From: Pseudomonas putida
GTDB taxonomy: Bacteria; Pseudomonadota; Gammaproteobacteria; Pseudomonadales; Pseudomonadaceae
Length of the DNA stretch: 64,000 nt
NCBI RefSeq assembly: GCF_001976065.1
Contig: NZ_MNAH01000002.1
Span: 555,118 to 619,117, forward strand
Direction of reading: 5' to 3'
In this document: positions 62,970 through 64,000 of the stretch, piece after piece
How positions within the stretch are numbered: the stretch's first letter is position 1
Layout: each line of letters opens with the position of its first letter
Notes under the pieces: model-generated
Told to the model about the DNA's origin: nothing
Databases searched by the model: none
What the model saw: the letters and a program-made list of their open reading frames with translations, nothing else
Made by a program: the position numbers and the translations under genes

Positions 62970-63848
62970 TCAGGTCAGGCTAGTGCCAGACATCAGTCCT
63001 TCAGTCAGCAACGACACCAAAGGCTGGACTAAATGCTGAGTGCGAACATCATCTCCGATCACCGCCACTTCAGTGGTGGGCAGCGTTGGCAATTTTTCCG
63101 AGGGCTCGACGATTTTCATGCCTTCTTGCAGAAATGAAGTGCCAAGGGCGGTGATACCCAATCCGCCTGCTACGGCTGCTTGAACGCCAATCAGATTGCT
63201 GGCCAGACAGGCCGAAGTCCACTCGCGCCTTACCGAAGCCATCGCCTCGATCATGATCGCGCGGTACGCGCATGGAGGTCGCATCATCACCAGGCGCACC
63301 GGCCGCGATGCTTCAATTTCATAATCCTTTGCGGCAATCCAGACCAGTGGTTCACGCCAGATGATTCTGCCTCGCTGGGCCGTGGCGCTGATCTTGCGTT
63401 TAGCGATCACCACGTCCAGCCGTCCTGCTTCGTGGTCCGCCAACAAGTCGTTGCTGAGGCCAGTGGTGAGTTCCAGCTGGATATCCGGATAGAGCTTGCT
63501 GAAGCGGGAGAGCAGTCGAGGCAACTGGGTAGGCACCAGGTTCTCAGAGATGCCCAGACGCAGGACATTCACCTCCTCCGGCTCCCTGATTTCACGGACG
63601 AAATTGTCAAAGTGCACCATCATTTTGCGTGCGCCAACCAGAAGACGTTCGCCCTCCGGGGTCAGGGTCAATGCACGACTGGTGCGCTCGAAAACGCGCA
63701 TGCCAAGTACTTCTTCCAACCGGATAATTTTCTGACTCACCGCTGATTGCGATCGTGCAATCACCTCAGCCGCCGCCGTGAAGCTTCCCGTTTCTGCGAC
63801 TGCGATAAACGCCCGAAGCAAATCGATATCAACGTCGCCCGCTTGCAT
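62970..63848 (-). CDS. LysR-family regulator
   Basis: This 292-aa regulator has the N-terminal HTH IDLLRAFIAVAETGSFTAAAEV then RSQSAVSQKIIRLEEVLG, and an effector domain starting at VNVLRLGISENLVPTQLPRLLS. ATG 63848 is chosen; a TTG six codons upstream is less likely. It converges with the itaconate regulator gene, separated by 45 bp. Its target lies probably to the right of the window. Confidence 0.9.
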   Translation of the reverse strand: MQAGDVDIDLLRAFIAVAETGSFTAAAEVIARSQSAVSQKIIRLEEVLGMRVFERTSRALTLTPEGERLLVGARKMMVHFDNFVREIREPEEVNVLRLGISENLVPTQLPRLLSRFSKLYPDIQLELTTGLSNDLLADHEAGRLDVVIAKRKISATAQRGRIIWREPLVWIAAKDYEIEASRPVRLVMMRPPCAYRAIMIEAMASVRREWTSACLASNLIGVQAAVAGGLGITALGTSFLQEGMKIVEPSEKLPTLPTTEVAVIGDDVRTQHLVQPLVSLLTEGLMSGTSLT

Positions 63849-63866
63849 GATGAATTCGCCTATCAA

Positions 63867-64000
63867 CTAGATGCCATTAACTTTATGCGTTTGAATTATA
63901 GATAGCAAACTCCGAACATCGTGCTTGTGATCATCCCCCAGGGACGTTCACCGATTAACCCGGCGTCACCACTGAATGGGACGCGGAGCCCAAATTCCAG
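63867..64000. other. Right edge, upstream of a LysR gene
   Basis: No gene is recognised in the last 134 bp. It is probably the promoter region of the LysR gene and of a divergent gene beyond the window. Confidence 0.4.

Overview
The window looks like a Pseudomonas chromosome, probably fluorescens/putida-like. This is inferred from an OprD-family porin, an E. coli-type single-chain CysI followed by a DUF934 gene, a CatC homologue and an itaconate-degradation cluster in the same order as P. aeruginosa PA0877-PA0883. No rRNA, tRNA or CRISPR array was seen.

The left half (1-34.6 kb) is accessory DNA. It opens with a fragment of an ATPase that carries an N6-methylase-like N-terminus (1-1214), cut off next to an 11-bp inverted repeat. 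A minus-strand set of small unknown genes follows (2713-4051), with a secreted Cys/His peptidase-like protein (1337-2614). Divergent from these is the most striking feature: two translationally coupled giant genes (4194-16277, 4027 aa; 16274-23779, 2501 aa) that I cannot assign to a family. Together they fill almost 20 kb. An IS21-family element (24004-26583, with a premature stop in istB) lies downstream. Next come a Septu-type defence pair (ptuA, and ptuB split by a -1 frameshift at an A7 run), an RNase HI N-terminal remnant, and an OLD-nuclease/UvrD-like pair resembling Gabija. The second gene of that pair is cut off at the same point where a tyrosine-recombinase gene, read towards it, loses its catalytic end. 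A complete tyrosine recombinase and a SAM methyltransferase close the island.

The right half (34.8-64 kb) is catabolic. One group comprises an MHS transporter, aldehyde dehydrogenase, OprD porin, LysR regulator and 3-hydroxyacid dehydrogenase (34.8-41.4 kb). It is followed by a tightly coupled CoA-thioester operon (DUF35, thiolase, SDR, enoyl-CoA hydratase, thioesterase, CoA transferase; 41.7-46.4 kb) ending in a strong terminator. I infer that these act together in uptake and side-chain or branched-acid beta-oxidation; the substrate is not visible. A frameshifted B12-binding protein follows, then DUF934-cysI (assimilatory sulfite reduction), an MFS carrier, an SDR behind a truncated catC, an HxlR regulator divergent from an Old Yellow Enzyme, another MFS carrier, an intact catC, and decayed cytochrome c and TetR genes.

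The final block (56.5-62.9 kb) holds ccl, ict, an MmgE/PrpD gene, an acyl-CoA dehydrogenase and ich, divergent from a LysR regulator. It should convert itaconate to pyruvate plus acetyl-CoA. A perfect inverted repeat in the intergenic region is a good candidate operator. A second LysR gene lies at the right edge.
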